This document shows positions 48,720 to 60,106 of a DNA stretch of 64,000 nucleotides, one piece after another. The stretch spans positions 82,082,583 to 82,146,582 of the forward strand of contig OX638130.1 of assembly GCA_951804985.1 (NCBI GenBank), read 5' to 3'. The translations under genes were made by a program, and so were the position numbers. The notes beneath the pieces were generated by a model. That model had not been told where the DNA came from and did not search any database. It saw only the letters and a program-made list of their open reading frames with translations. Source of the stretch: Dryomyza anilis. Lineage: Eukaryota; Arthropoda; Insecta; Diptera; Dryomyzidae. The stretch's first letter is position 1. Each line of letters opens with the position of its first letter.

Positions 48720-49544
48720 ATGCATAGAACACCACCAGGAACACCATCTTCGGACGCTCCGGTCCAGAACGCCTCAGAATTGGTAAGCGCAAATTCGCAG
48801 CAACCGGAAACAGCAGTGTACACAACAAGCGTACAGAAATTTCCTCCATTCTGGACAAAAAATCCGAAAGTTTGGTTCCTGCAAATAGAATCTATTTTCT
48901 CCATCGCTCGAATCAGCGCGGACGAAACTAAATTTCGTCATCTTGTCGCAAATGTAGATGCTAACACGTTGGACTTGGTAAGCGATATTCTGGAAACGGC
49001 TCCAGCAGGAAACAGATATGAAACACTTAAAACTCGCATCATATCCATGTTTTCGGAATCCGATGAGCGCAAGCTCCAGCGATTACTGAGCGGTCAAGTT
49101 CTGGGAGATCAACAGCCATCGCACTTCTTGCGAACGATGCAGAACCTCGGAAGTGGACAAGTTGGAGACAACGTCATTAAAAGTCTTTTCCTTGAGCAGC
49201 TTCCCGACAACGTCCGTGCAATTCTTGCGATCAGTGAACAGCAGGATATCAACAAGCTCGCAGAACAAGCTGACAAAGTCATGGACATGGCACGTCCTGC
49301 CAACATCTCCAGCGTTGCAAATACGCCAGATTCCTTACCATTCGATCGCTTGTCTCAACAAATCGAAGCACTCGAAAAACGGTTCGAGAATATGAATCGT
49401 GGCAGAAACGTGCAGCGTAATCGCAGTTCATCGCGCAGAGATTCCAGAGCTAGGAACGCAAACCCAAATTACTGTTGGTACCACAAGCGCTTTGGTGACA
49501 AAGCCACCAAATGCACTTCGCCATGCAGCTATCCAAAAAATTAA
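48720..49544 (+). CDS. gag: Gag polyprotein of a CsRn1-like LTR retrotransposon
   Basis: A 274-residue frame from ATG 48720; the preceding in-frame codon is GTG, not a eukaryotic start. Structural nucleocapsid/capsid protein of a Ty3/gypsy element. A Pro/Ser-rich N-terminus leads to PPFWTKNPKVWFLQIE (residues about 41-56), the usual opening of insect capsid-like Gag domains. A helical capsid-type region follows (about 57-190), including FLRTMQ and LPDNVRAILA. After it come a predicted coiled segment (IEALEKRFENM), a basic Arg/Ser tract (NRSSSRRDSR) and the zinc motif CWYHKRFGDKATKCTSPC, spacing C-X2-H-X9-C-X3-C. This CHCC form is characteristic of the CsRn1 clade. The stop comes six codons after the last cysteine. 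The frame is intact although no pol follows, so the copy is either young or selected; youth is the simpler reading. Confidence 0.9.
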   Translation: MHRTPPGTPSSDAPVQNASELVSANSQQPETAVYTTSVQKFPPFWTKNPKVWFLQIESIFSIARISADETKFRHLVANVDANTLDLVSDILETAPAGNRYETLKTRIISMFSESDERKLQRLLSGQVLGDQQPSHFLRTMQNLGSGQVGDNVIKSLFLEQLPDNVRAILAISEQQDINKLAEQADKVMDMARPANISSVANTPDSLPFDRLSQQIEALEKRFENMNRGRNVQRNRSSSRRDSRARNANPNYCWYHKRFGDKATKCTSPCSYPKN

Positions 49545-49598
49545 TGAGCTTTTCGGATCCTGCGGCCTCCGAAATAGGTCGTAAACCATTACTTTAAA

Positions 49599-50007
49599 AC
49601 AAGTATTTCAGTAGTCGATAGTTTTGCAATATAATAAGATTATCTTAATTTTACCTTTTCATTATGTGCAGCATTCCTCAAATGTTTGCCACATGTAATC
49701 GTTATTTAAGGGGGATATTTGAAAAATGTTTAATTAATGTGTTGAATTAAAATAATAAGACTTTTTTATTTTTATTTCAAATAAATAATGGTGTCCGTTT
49801 TAACTCAAGAGATTGTCTTGTAATTCGAAATATAACATATTTGAACGATCTTGCTAAAAGCACTTGCTAAAACATTTAAATTCAGACACTTTAATGTATG
49901 AAAGTGAGGTAGTCGGGTTCAGTTTTCCAGTGCAAGTTTTACACATTTTTAAAATGTCAATAGTCTTTAATCAAAATAATCACATTTTAAAATTTTGCAG
50001 AAAGATA
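49599..50007. other. AT-rich filler
   Basis: No feature recognised beyond ATGTTTGCCACA at about 49681, which echoes sequence upstream of gag. Confidence 0.35.
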
Positions 50008-51475
50008 GATAACACTACACAACAGCCATTATGCGCAGCAGTCAAGGTTATTTTTGTACTATGTAAAATGACGCCCTTATTCCGAAAATATGGTTTAATA
50101 ATGTTTCTTTGGATAGGTTTACAAAATATGGGCCAATAACTTTTGGACCGAGCTTTCATAAAGGTGGTCACATATATTTGCAAATATTTCGAGTTTTAAA
50201 TAACACATATGATCAAATGTTATATCGAATGAAAGTTAATTGAATATCGAATAAACATTTCTTAGAACATTTTTAAATTGGTTCATTAGTTTAAGAGAAT
50301 TAGTTTAAGAACTTGAAAAACATGTTTTTTCAACAAAAATTTAAGAAAAAATTCATTTAAAAAAATGGAAAAAATCGAGAAAGTAAGATGATACACAAAT
50401 TTTAATTTTTCAAAATTACTTCATACTCCGTGGAAGAAATTGAGCTATAAATGACGAAAATATATGGGTAACATTTGAGGATAAAAAAGCAATATAATTG
50501 AGTGCTATACAAATAGGCATAAAAATAAAAAAATAAAAAAATATCCGCTCACATTTATTTTTTGAGCAACTATTGATAGATGATTGCTTATAATTAATTT
50601 TAAATTTTATAAGTTTATCTTTAATGTGATCCTTAAAAGTAAACCCATATTTCGTAGTGGATGTAGTAGATTACGTTGACTAAATCAACTCATTTTCGAA
50701 ATTTGAATTACTATTCTACTAAAATATATTGAAAATAAATTTCACATCATTCGGAGTAGCGGTTTTAAAGTTATCGTATATAGGCGGACAGACAGAGGGT
50801 CATATCTAAATCGACTCGGAAAGTGATGTTGACCAAGAAAATATATACTTTTTCATACCAGTCACGCCTACTAAGAGGCGCTTAAATATTCTCACATATA
50901 TTTTATAACTTGTAACCAATGGGTATAAACATATTAAGTGATTTTTTTTAGTTAATACCAAATTGTAATGCTTGCACATGATTTTTTTCTGTTATCAAAA
51001 CGTAAGCTTTCTTTTATTTTTACAACATTTTCTTTAAAAATGTATAGGCTAATTTTGCAATATTACAAACTGTGCATCATCTTGCGTTTTCAATTTTTTG
51101 CAATTTTTTAAATGCATATTTTAGTAAAATGTTAGTCGACAAAATTTACATTTTTCGAGTTCTTCTGTAGAGTTCTCTTCAACCAGTAAACCAATTCCAA
51201 ACTATTGTAAGAAATGTTTATTGAATATTTAATTATCTTTCATTCGATATAACAATTGAGTTTATGTGTTTTATTAAACGCGAGATACTTACAAATATAT
51301 GTAAGGTGGTCACATAAAGCTCAGTACAAAAGCTCAGTACAAAAGTTATTGCCCGAGATCTCGTAATCCTATCCGTAGAAAATTTTTTAATTCATATATT
51401 CAAATTCTGCGATAATATAAAATAATGGAATTTACTGCGCAAACTTTTTTTCTCATTTTGTTGTATAGTGTAATT
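50008..51475. mobile_element. Large foldback-like element with ~330-bp arms
   Basis: The left arm (about 50008-50335) runs from ACACTACACAACA through TGCGCAG, GGATAGGTTTACAAA, CAATAACTTTTGGACC, GGTGGTCACATATATTTGC, TTATATCGAATGAAAGTTAA and AATAAACATTTCTTA. The right arm (about 51135-51475) carries the complement in reverse order, ending TGTTGTATAGTGT. The arms are diverged (about 75-80% by eye). The centre includes a partial dispersed repeat (50760-50945). No transposase frame. Confidence 0.72.
50760..50945 (-). repeat. Dispersed GTAACACCCAGAAGG-family fragment
   Basis: GGCGGACAGACAGAGGG, AAATCGACTCGGAAAGTGAT, AAAATATATACTTTTTCATA and AATGGGTATA follow the order of the family's simple-repeat-to-end part. 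It lies in the loop of the foldback at 50008-51475. Confidence 0.55.
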
Positions 51476-51485
51476 AATTGAGGAG

Positions 51486-51873
51486 CCTGGGGTAAAGTGG
51501 ACAGTTTGGATTTACTAAAAGGGCCATTCCACACCAAATCGACCAAAAAAAGGGTATTTTGAGATTTTTCCTTTTCGATTTCAATGACATTTAGCAGCTG
51601 ATAAAGCTTATTGAGATATGCAGTGACCAATTTTTTTTTATTTTTTTCCCAAATTTCATTGAAATCGAAAAGGTAAATTTACTTTTTTTGGTCGATTTTT
51701 TGGTCGATATAGCTTAAATTACATTTTCCGACTATTTCCCAGAAAAAATTTCCCATAATACCACAATATAGCAATTCGAACATAACTTAGAGACATTTAA
51801 GCAATGTTAAAATATTTGCAAAACAAAATTTACAATTTTCCACATTACCCCATGTCCCACTTTACCACAGTTT
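51486..51873. mobile_element. Inverted-repeat element with GGGGTAAAGTGG ends
   Basis: The left end CCTGGGGTAAAGTGGACAGT is mirrored by CCCACTTTACCACAG at about 51856-51870. Inside, 51535-51600 and 51655-51715 form a second inverted pair (AAATCGACCAAAAAAAGG and CCTTTTCGATTTCAATGA against their complements). The element is adjacent to the foldback ending near 51475. Confidence 0.55.
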
Positions 51874-52520
51874 CTGCTATTTTTTCCCTGCGTGCGAAAC
51901 TATCTTACACACTCTGTTTTCTTAATGTATTTTGGCGAAATGAAAAGGAATTGATGTAGTTGTAGATGATATTCTTATCGTAGTGAGAATTTTCAAATAA
52001 TGTACTTCCGACAACAGATGAAATTTTATCTTTCTAGTTAGACTGTGAACCTGATCAAAAGTATATAGAATTTTCAATACATATTATGTAATATTGCTGA
52101 TTTATTAAAAAATTGGGGAGGTATTCTTTACACGTATATAGCAAGTTGTAAAATTCTGTGGAATTTTAATGCAGATTTGTGTTATGTTTTGGGAACGGGC
52201 AGAAAACAGATAGAAAGTCCGCCATTGCCTGTTTAAAATATGTCGAAAAATGTTACTAAACTTCTTCGACCTTGCCAAAAATATTGTCTGGGGTATACTG
52301 ATCAAAACTTCGAGGTATACTGATCAAATTTTAATGTAATAACGGCTAATTTGAGAGGAGTTGTTACAAAAGAAAAACTTTTCCACTCATAATTACATTC
52401 GATTCCTAATGGGTGTGTGCCCCTGTACATTCGCTTTTGTCGCACGGCATGTGTGTTGGGATTTTTCGTTATTTTTGTAATATTTTGTGTCGCTACCGCT
52501 ATCATTATCACATTAAATAT
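51874..52520. other. AT-rich filler
   Basis: No feature recognised. Confidence 0.4.
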
Positions 52521-53420
52521 TTAATTTTATTGCTGTTTTGATTTGATTTGATTCGAAATGGATGCGTTCGAAAACAATGGGAAAATTGATTATCGTGCGG
52601 TTCAAAAGTGCGCAGCGCGATAATTAATGTCTCGGCATAAGTGTGGAAAAGTTGAAAAGGTGTCGTGGTGTTCTGGGCTTCACAATGACAAACAGGTGTA
52701 TAAATAATGGTTTGTTTTTGGGTTCTTTTACTTTATTTATTCTATTTTCTTTTTAATATATGAAGTCACGCCCACCACAAATGCCTTAAATATTATATCT
52801 GTGAAGTTTTGCACGAGTTATGACTTTTAATATATTTTCAATAAATTCCCCAACCATCGCCCGTCGTCTGTCTGTACAACGCAAGTGACAGCGTACAACA
52901 TGCAGGTGCGAATGATGTCAATGCTGCCAGTGATAAATGCTGAGAAATTGCGTCAGTGACAGCAACGTTTAAACAATTCATTTACCCCTCAAAATAACTG
53001 TCAGGCATTTTTCAATTCCACTTTAATTGTGGGTCAACCTGTGAACCGTCGAACGTACAAAATTCGGTTACTGCGCGCCGGACAGGCTACACGTTCCACA
53101 CAGCCAGTTTCATGAAGTAGTTCATTAATCCGACGTTCATTACTCCGACTCACCTTCGAGGAGAGGGTGATTTTGTTTAAAATGACAAATGAATTGACTT
53201 CCGGGAATTGAGGAATCGGAATGGGTCGCAGACTGCCTTGCCTAACATTGCGTAACGTGTGGAAGACAGCCTGACTACTACAGGTCACCTAGACCTCCTC
53301 TGCAGTGCACAGCAATGATGAATGCATTTGCTGGTGCGCAGTGACTTTTGACCATTAGGCGGTGAAATGGTACCAAATGTCAAAATTCTGATCTATTTCG
53401 TGGTTTACGGCAGAGCACGT
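52520..53420. other. Low-copy sequence island, no gene recognised
   Basis: Complex sequence containing repeated AGTGACAGC words (near 52885 and 52956) and a minus-strand frame of 84 codons (53034-53288) without recognised domains. Likely non-coding. Confidence 0.35.
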
Positions 53421-53788
53421 TAATTATATTGTTTTTTTTTTATTACTGTTTGAAAGAATTCATTAATTTTAATGTTCTTTATTGAAGCGGAAAAACTTTA
53501 ATGTTATAATTAATTTAATCACCATCGATAATTTGGTACATCGATCGATGTCTATTTTTAGAGTCATGGTTGATCAGTAAAACTGTTGCTGTTATTGTGA
53601 AGTTACAAAAGAATGAACTTGAAATAATTTGAAAAATGTAAAAATTAGTAAAAAATTTCATCGAAATAATAGTGAAATCCACCCAGTGATATTTTCATTT
53701 CCCCGATATTCTTAAGAACATTCCACAATTTACTATAAAATTCCCCACACGAATGTAATTTAAATAAATTGAGAATGTGTTGTTACTA

Positions 53789-54670
53789 CACTCAGAACAA
53801 AATGTACCATTAAGTACTTTATGGTACGACCATTAATCTTATGGTTCATGTATTAATAGTTTTTCTTTATAAATCAAAAGTTTTCTAATTATTTCAATAG
53901 TATTTGTAAAATTCACTACCATAAATTTAAATATTTCAATTTTATTATTTTAAATAGAATAAATACTGTTGTTTTAATGGTTTCCTCCTATAATAATAAA
54001 CGTGGTCTAAAAAACGTAAAACGAATACAACATGTTCGTTTTGTACGTCATTCTGCGTGTTTACTCAAAATGGTCGCATGTATTTTTTTGTAATAATCCA
54101 CATTATTAAACGCGACATTGGTAAGGACTCAAAGTATTTAATGTAAATAAAGTATATTTATATATATATTTATATTTATATTTTTATTTAGTACAGAAAA
54201 TAAATAATACATCGAACTTCTATTATGGCAACGGACTCAAAAATAACTGCAGACTCAAGTACTACAATCAATTATTGGAAACCAAAGCAAACATTAAATG
54301 TTTTATAATCTTTTGCAGCAAGAAGTGTCTTTTTATGTGTGTGTTGTAAAAGTGAATATCAATTTCGACATTTAAATAAAATAGATTATACAATAAATAA
54401 ACTAAAATACATTTTTGTTTTAATAAATTATTAGGAAAATGTAATTCGACTATACCATAAAATTAATAATACGTATCATTAAATTTGAATAGATCTTTCT
54501 TATTGTAATTAAAATATCACATTATAAAATTTATGGTACAACCACACATTGTATTAACAGTTTCAATATTACTGAACTAATGGGACGCATCCTATTGACC
54601 AATTTTAAAGGTATTAATTATTGTTTTTCTATTGAAATACTATCAATTTACCATGATTTTTTTTTGGGTG
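53789..54670. mobile_element. TA-flanked element, CACTCAGAACAAAAT end
   Basis: TA (53787-53788) precedes CACTCAGAACAAAATGTACC; the right end is ATTTTTTTTTGGGTG followed by TA. The interior is rich in ATGGTACGACCATTAAT-like and ACCATAA words. The terminal repeat is weak (about 15 positions with mismatches), so the limits are tentative. Non-coding. Confidence 0.45.
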
Positions 54671-54672
54671 TA

Positions 54673-55730
54673 CATTTTAATAAGAATCGAAATATTCCAT
54701 AGAACAAATATTATGTAAACTGTTTTTCATTTAATAAGTTTTTTAATTTTTTTTTAGTTATTGATTTCTCTAATTTTGGAATAAAATATATCAGACATTA
54801 TAAATTGAAAAAAATATTTTCAGTGGTGCTATATTTATTAAGGTGCAGTTTTTTAGTGCAAGTTTAAACTTAATATAAATATATATTTAAAAAGTCTATA
54901 ATTCCAAATCAAAATGTCCGAATTCTATTTTAAATACACTAATATTTCAAGCTGAGCTATACACTTGTTAAAGGCTGAATTTTCGCTTTTATATAATTGA
55001 TATTCACTCTTATATCATAGTTCATAAATAGCTTAATGAACTACTTGATATTCATATTGAACTACACAATAAAACCACACTAGTATAAAACTTAATGTTG
55101 ATAAAAATTCTCAACATATTCGGTATTGCATTTTCTATATCAAAACAATATAAAAGGGAATATGAATTAAATATGATTAAATATATTAAAAGTGATATGG
55201 ATCATGCATGTTAAATCGCTGAGATATTCAATATTGATCATGATCAGGGCTAACATTTATATGGACGAAAAACAAAGAAAATATGTATGGATTATGGACT
55301 AAAAAACTAGATTAAAATGGTGAAAAAAAATTAAAATATGGATCAACAAACTTAAAATACGTATCAAAAAAATTAAAATATGGATCAAAAACTTAAAATA
55401 TGGGTAATATTTTATCTAAAAATTCTTATAATATGTATTTAAATATTGAATATGTGAATCAACATAAAAGTGAGTCCTGATCATTAGTAATAGCTCTGTT
55501 TTCTGGGTCTCCGTGGTTTGATTTTTATAAATCAATGAAAGATTCATAAAATAGCTACTTTTTGCACAGGGTTTGTAGAATTTCGTATTTAATAACTGGG
55601 ACGCAACAATTGTTTTCTGTTTTTCTGTTGGAAGTCTCAGAGCAACGCCTTCGCACAAAAAAAGAAATAAAATTAAAGCGTACATTTCACTTCAAACCAA
55701 TCTCAAGTCAATATCTAGCGCATTACAACA
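54673..55730. other. AT-rich stretch with a short tandem array
   Basis: 55316-55410 holds about four units of 25-28 bp of the form TTAAAATATGGATCAAAAA. The rest is unrecognised. Confidence 0.5.
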
Positions 55731-56363
55731 CACAGAAAAATCCTCTTTTGGCATGAGGTTAATTGAACCAACGTTTCAGTGTTGCAACCGAAATACATTT
55801 GTTGTAACCTCATGTCATTAAAATGAACGCACCATGTTTTACTCTAACCGAAATGTTAGTCCGCGCGACTGCACGTTCGGTTGCCGTAACCTAATGATTG
55901 CATTTTTCATTCTGCCAAAATTGTCGTTCGTGCATTTATTACGGCGATTGAGTAAGTTGTTGTATAAACAAAATAAATGACAAACGGCAACCCCATGTCT
56001 ATCAGCGGTTCAGTTGCCAGTCTCTTGCCAACAATTATGGATACATGCAGAAATAAATAAACGTCAAACATTTTCACATGTCGAAAACAATAGGAAATTC
56101 ATTAATTAAGTTACATTGCGAAATAAATATTCAAATATTAATAAAATAATAAATTTATTCAATACAAATTGCTCATTAGCTAGTGAAATATAATATAAAT
56201 AAAAAATATGTGACCATATGTGCCAAAAGATTTTTTTTTATTTATTTGTTATGAGGAAAAAAATGCATGCAGGTACATGTACTACTAAATCAGTTGTTGC
56301 CGCAACCGAATGATTTGGTAGGGCAATTTAGTTGGTTGCCTCAACAAATCTGTTTTCTGTGTG
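55731..56363. mobile_element. Element with CACAGAAAA / TTTTCTGTG ends
   Basis: A ~633-bp unit starting CACAGAAAAATCC and ending TCTGTTTTCTGTGTG. Near both ends are CAACCGAA/GTTGGTTGC-like words. GGCATGAGGTTA (about 55750) and TAACCTCATGTC (about 55806) form a hairpin near the left end. Non-coding; superfamily unknown. Confidence 0.45.
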
Positions 56364-57559
56364 AAGTGTAGAAAGTATGTTTTAGATATAATTGTTATAC
56401 TAGTTGATCTCAAGTTTTTAAAAATGTAGAATATCCATATGTTAATGTGCTTATAGAACACTGTTTATTATACGTGATTTCGTCTTTATTATTAAAGCTT
56501 GGGAAATAGTCAAAAAATGTCAAAATATATCATCAAAAATCAATTAAAATGTATGATCTAAATTTTTGCGAAAAGTTAGATCATGAGCTAATCTATGTAA
56601 TAGACCCTTCAAAAGAATTTAAAAAATAGTTAAAATGTACTTTTTGGAAGGAAAATCAAACCGTGTCCCACCCAATTGGTCAATAGTATGCATACCATTA
56701 GTTTGAAAATTAGTTTCCAAAATATACTTGAGTCTGCATTTATTTTTGACTCCGTTGCCATATTAGAAGTTCGATGGGCTAAAGCTACCGTCTCAAAATT
56801 GTCACGCACTTTATTATCACAAAAAAAAAACAAAAAAGTCGTTTGGACCCCTGGTGATCGTGTAAAATCAAAAACCGGTGCATCTACATATGGGTATTCA
56901 AATGAAAGTTTTTTGCCTCAGATTGGTTGAACTTAGCTCACTCTGTCCCAATTTATGTTGAACTTGAGTACAATTTCAACGTGAACTCACATCGAGTCCT
57001 CTCTTCCCTCTCGAATGGTCCAAACTCTCTCTATAGTTTGAGTCAGTGAATAAAATCAAATGAAATAAATAAAAATTAATTTGATTCATTTTATTTCAAT
57101 TCAATAAAAACTACTCCGAGAATTCTAAGGGAGTACACCTTTTCCCAGTATTTCTCATCTATCTTCACACTTTTTAAAGGGGTTTAATTGATGGTTGGTA
57201 TGCGTAATCGTAAATTTGAAAGCTGTTGGACAACAATATTCATCGTATATGTTTGAAAGATGTTTGTGTCAAAGACGATCTAAGAAAGTTTATATTTAGT
57301 GCTGTCATTTTTTGGTAAACATCTTTGTTTTATTATTGTTCAACAAACAATTTTTATGTTATTTTGTATGTGTGAAGAAATTTGAAATTTTTATCGACTT
57401 TATCATATCAAAACACTTTAATCTGTTAACTTAACTAATCCCTATTTAAAGAAAAATGCATTTTTGCAGCACTTCCTTTATTAAGTCAATTCCTAATGGC
57501 TAGATATATTTATTGTCTGGGCAATCAAAATCTCATCGTTTGTTCTTTGCACAGTTTTT
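56364..57559. other. AT-rich stretch, nothing recognised
   Basis: 56640-57010 is somewhat more complex but gives only short frames. 57050-57110 has a TGAAATAAA..TTTATTTCA palindrome. Confidence 0.35.
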
Positions 57560-58560
57560 AGGTTTAACTAGGAGGCATCCTACTTAACAGCTGCACTATT
57601 TCAAGATGCAATTCGCATTCGCCAGATAGCAATGCATCTAACAAAAATGCATTAAGACATTGGAGTACAATTACAATTAATTCTGGATAAATGCAGGAAA
57701 TTTGTAAAGTGAATTGAGCGCATCTATAAGAGTCGAGAGAAATTGGTTCGCATTCATTCATTCAGCAACAAACAGCATGCGCAACTAATGTACAAAGCAG
57801 AATAGTTTTGAAGCGATAGAAATGGTATGGATACCAAAAGATAGAATGAAGTAGTAACGAGAAATTACTGAATGAATGCGCGCGCGATATGCCCTTCCCC
57901 ACAGTCAACCCCTTTGTTGGAATAATTTTGTTAGATTTTTCACGGTTTCCCATTCGCGTGTACAGCGCACGTAATTAAATTGAGATGCTCGCATCCGCGC
58001 GGACTTAAAGAAAGTGTGACAAGCGCATCCGCTAGATGCGCACACACACAAACACAGCGAGATACGACCATAATGCGTTGAGCTCAAATGCCTTAGCAAG
58101 AACTGAATAACAAAGTTCTTCTGGAAAATAGCAAGCTTCTTTCTACGCCTGTCGCGTGTACCACCCACCCAACATCTAACACCGAATTTAAACTAATTGC
58201 GGACAGTCGAGTGAAAGATACAAAGTGTTGTGGTGTATCTAATGGATACCATTACGCACCGCGCACGCGACGTTACTATTGCTGCAAAACAATTGCATTC
58301 ATATTTGGATAATAATGAGATGAAATTTATTTCCTCCTGCTTAACGGAAACTTTGTCGCTTCGCGAAGGGCGTTGAGTTCGGTGCTGCTCAAGATCCATT
58401 CAGACTCCATTCAGAGATGTATTCAGAATTTGTGCTTTGTACTTTGCGAAATATTGTTTACAATTTATATCTTTATCTGCACATCTTAGCATCGTGACGC
58501 ATATCATTTCATGTTTCTCTGCTTTAGCATCACGATTTTCTCTGGATCATGAATGAGTTG
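57560..58560. other. Low-copy sequence island, no gene recognised
   Basis: Complex sequence with CGCGCGC at about 57878, a short CA repeat near 58041, and minus-strand frames of 63-87 codons without recognised domains. Confidence 0.35.
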
Positions 58561-58757
58561 ATTTGTATCGTGAGCTTGTACTTTAAATGAAAGTAATTGT
58601 ATTTTAGAGTTATTTTTTCTAATTACAATTGCAATTGTCAATTGAAACCTTTAGTGTAGGCATACTTTCATCGAGGGAAAATGCTATAAGATCCAGAAAA
58701 ACCAAAAAAAAAATTATAAATAGAAAATTGTTCATCTTAGCTTAGGTTAGTTTGTAG

Positions 58758-59955
58758 TAGAGATGGGCACGTGAGTGACTTTTGACTCACACTCACTCAC
58801 GCTCACGAAAGAATATTTCTAATCACGCACACTCACTCACGACATTTTTTGCTCTAGTCACACTCACTCACAATCACGTGATTAAAATTAAGATTCAATC
58901 ACAAGCACGCGTGATTCACGTGAATCACGCTGAATCACGTGGTTTTTTTGCTATTGCTTTCAGAATACATAAAAATACATATTTCATTTGTATATGTTGG
59001 TGAGATTGGTCGACCGAGCGTGGCACCCTTAGACAACTTACATATTACAAACGCAATAATGATGTAATGATGTTAGGGATCTGAATTTTTAACGGAGATG
59101 TAAATGTGAAAGACCTTCGATGTACTGTTTATATAAAAATTTCCTCGAAGAATAATTCTCCGGTGAAGAATTCGTTTAAAACCTTTGAGAATTGTCCCTG
59201 TAAAAATTATCTCTGGAAAAGAATTATTAATAAAAAAATAGTCCGTGTAGAATTTACCAGGAATGAATTGACTTTGGGAACAACTATTTTTGAAGCGATT
59301 TTTTTGGTTACTACATTTAGAACCTATGGAACAAACTAAACTTAATAAACAAAAGGAAGTCAATACAGAGTTATCATGTATAGTTGAAATTGAAAATTCA
59401 ACTTTTTACAAAAATGGGTATATCGAAAAAAAAATGCGTTCTATGTCCATTTTCATGAACGGTCGTGTAAAACCAAGCAAAAACTATTGACATGACCCCA
59501 CAAAAATTGAATAGCCCATACTAAGTAAGGCCGGTTTGTATGGGGTTAGATCAATTGTTGACTGAACCTTGTAACTTATTCTGAGTTGAAGAAGGGGTGG
59601 GTATTTGACGGTCGGTTATCAAGGGTTTGATTTATTATAGTTCTGAATAGTGGGTAGCCGCCTTCCCAAAGCCTTCTGAGTTCAAGGCATGGCCCTACTT
59701 GTTCTGTAGTTCAGCAAAAAAAATAGATAATTCGCAAAAAATTAAAAGTGATATTTTTTTATTTTATGAAATATTCGACTCACTCACACTCACTCACGAA
59801 AAATATGTACACACGCACACTCACGCACGGTATTTTTTGGTCTACTCACACTCACTCACAATCACGTGAGCAAAATTAGTATTCAATCACAATCACGGGT
59901 GATCACGCGTGATTCACGTGAATCACGCTGAATCACGCTCACATGCCCATCTCTA
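58758..59955. mobile_element. hAT-like non-autonomous element
   Basis: A 1198-bp element with terminal repeats TAGAGATGGGCACGTGAG and CTCACATGCCCATCTCTA. Both sides carry the 8-bp target duplication GTTTGTAG (58750-58757 and 59956-59963). TAGAGATGGGC-type ends and 8-bp duplications are hallmarks of hAT elements. Inside each end are mirrored low-complexity arrays of CACTCACTCACG and GATTCACGTGAATCACG words (about 58785-58960 and 59778-59945). The middle contains a piece of the 15-bp-period repeat and no transposase frame. Confidence 0.88.
59092..59340 (-). repeat. Copy of the AACCAAAA/AATTCTCC dispersed repeat inside the hAT-like element
   Basis: The reverse complement matches 32575-32700: TCTAAATGTAGTAACCAAAA, then AATTCTTTTCC- and AATTCTTCACCGGAG-like units. 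Here the 15-bp periodicity is weak and unexpanded. It is also in the centre of the hAT-like element. Confidence 0.5.
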
Positions 59956-60106
59956 GTTTGTAGCTATCCAAAAATTAATTTCGAATATTCTTCTCCAAAA
60001 TTCACATGCTTTAATTGTTTGGATAATATGGGTCATAGACACATAATTTGAATTTCAAAATTTTTAAATCGAGTTAAATTAAAAATAATATATAACGAAA
60101 GTTATC

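Larger units (their letters stand above)
48680..49598 (+). mobile_element. CsRn1-like Ty3/gypsy LTR retrotransposon, internally deleted
   Basis: A 21-bp direct repeat (GTCGTAAACCATTACTTTAA plus A) lies at 48680-48700 and 49578-49598. It flanks a primer-binding site and a complete gag frame. The simplest reading is that it is the 3' tip of the two LTRs, with everything from the end of gag to the end of the 3' LTR lost, including protease, reverse transcriptase, RNase H and integrase. The primer-binding site and the CHCC zinc motif in Gag both fit the CsRn1 clade. Full LTR boundaries and a target duplication were not resolved. Confidence 0.75.
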
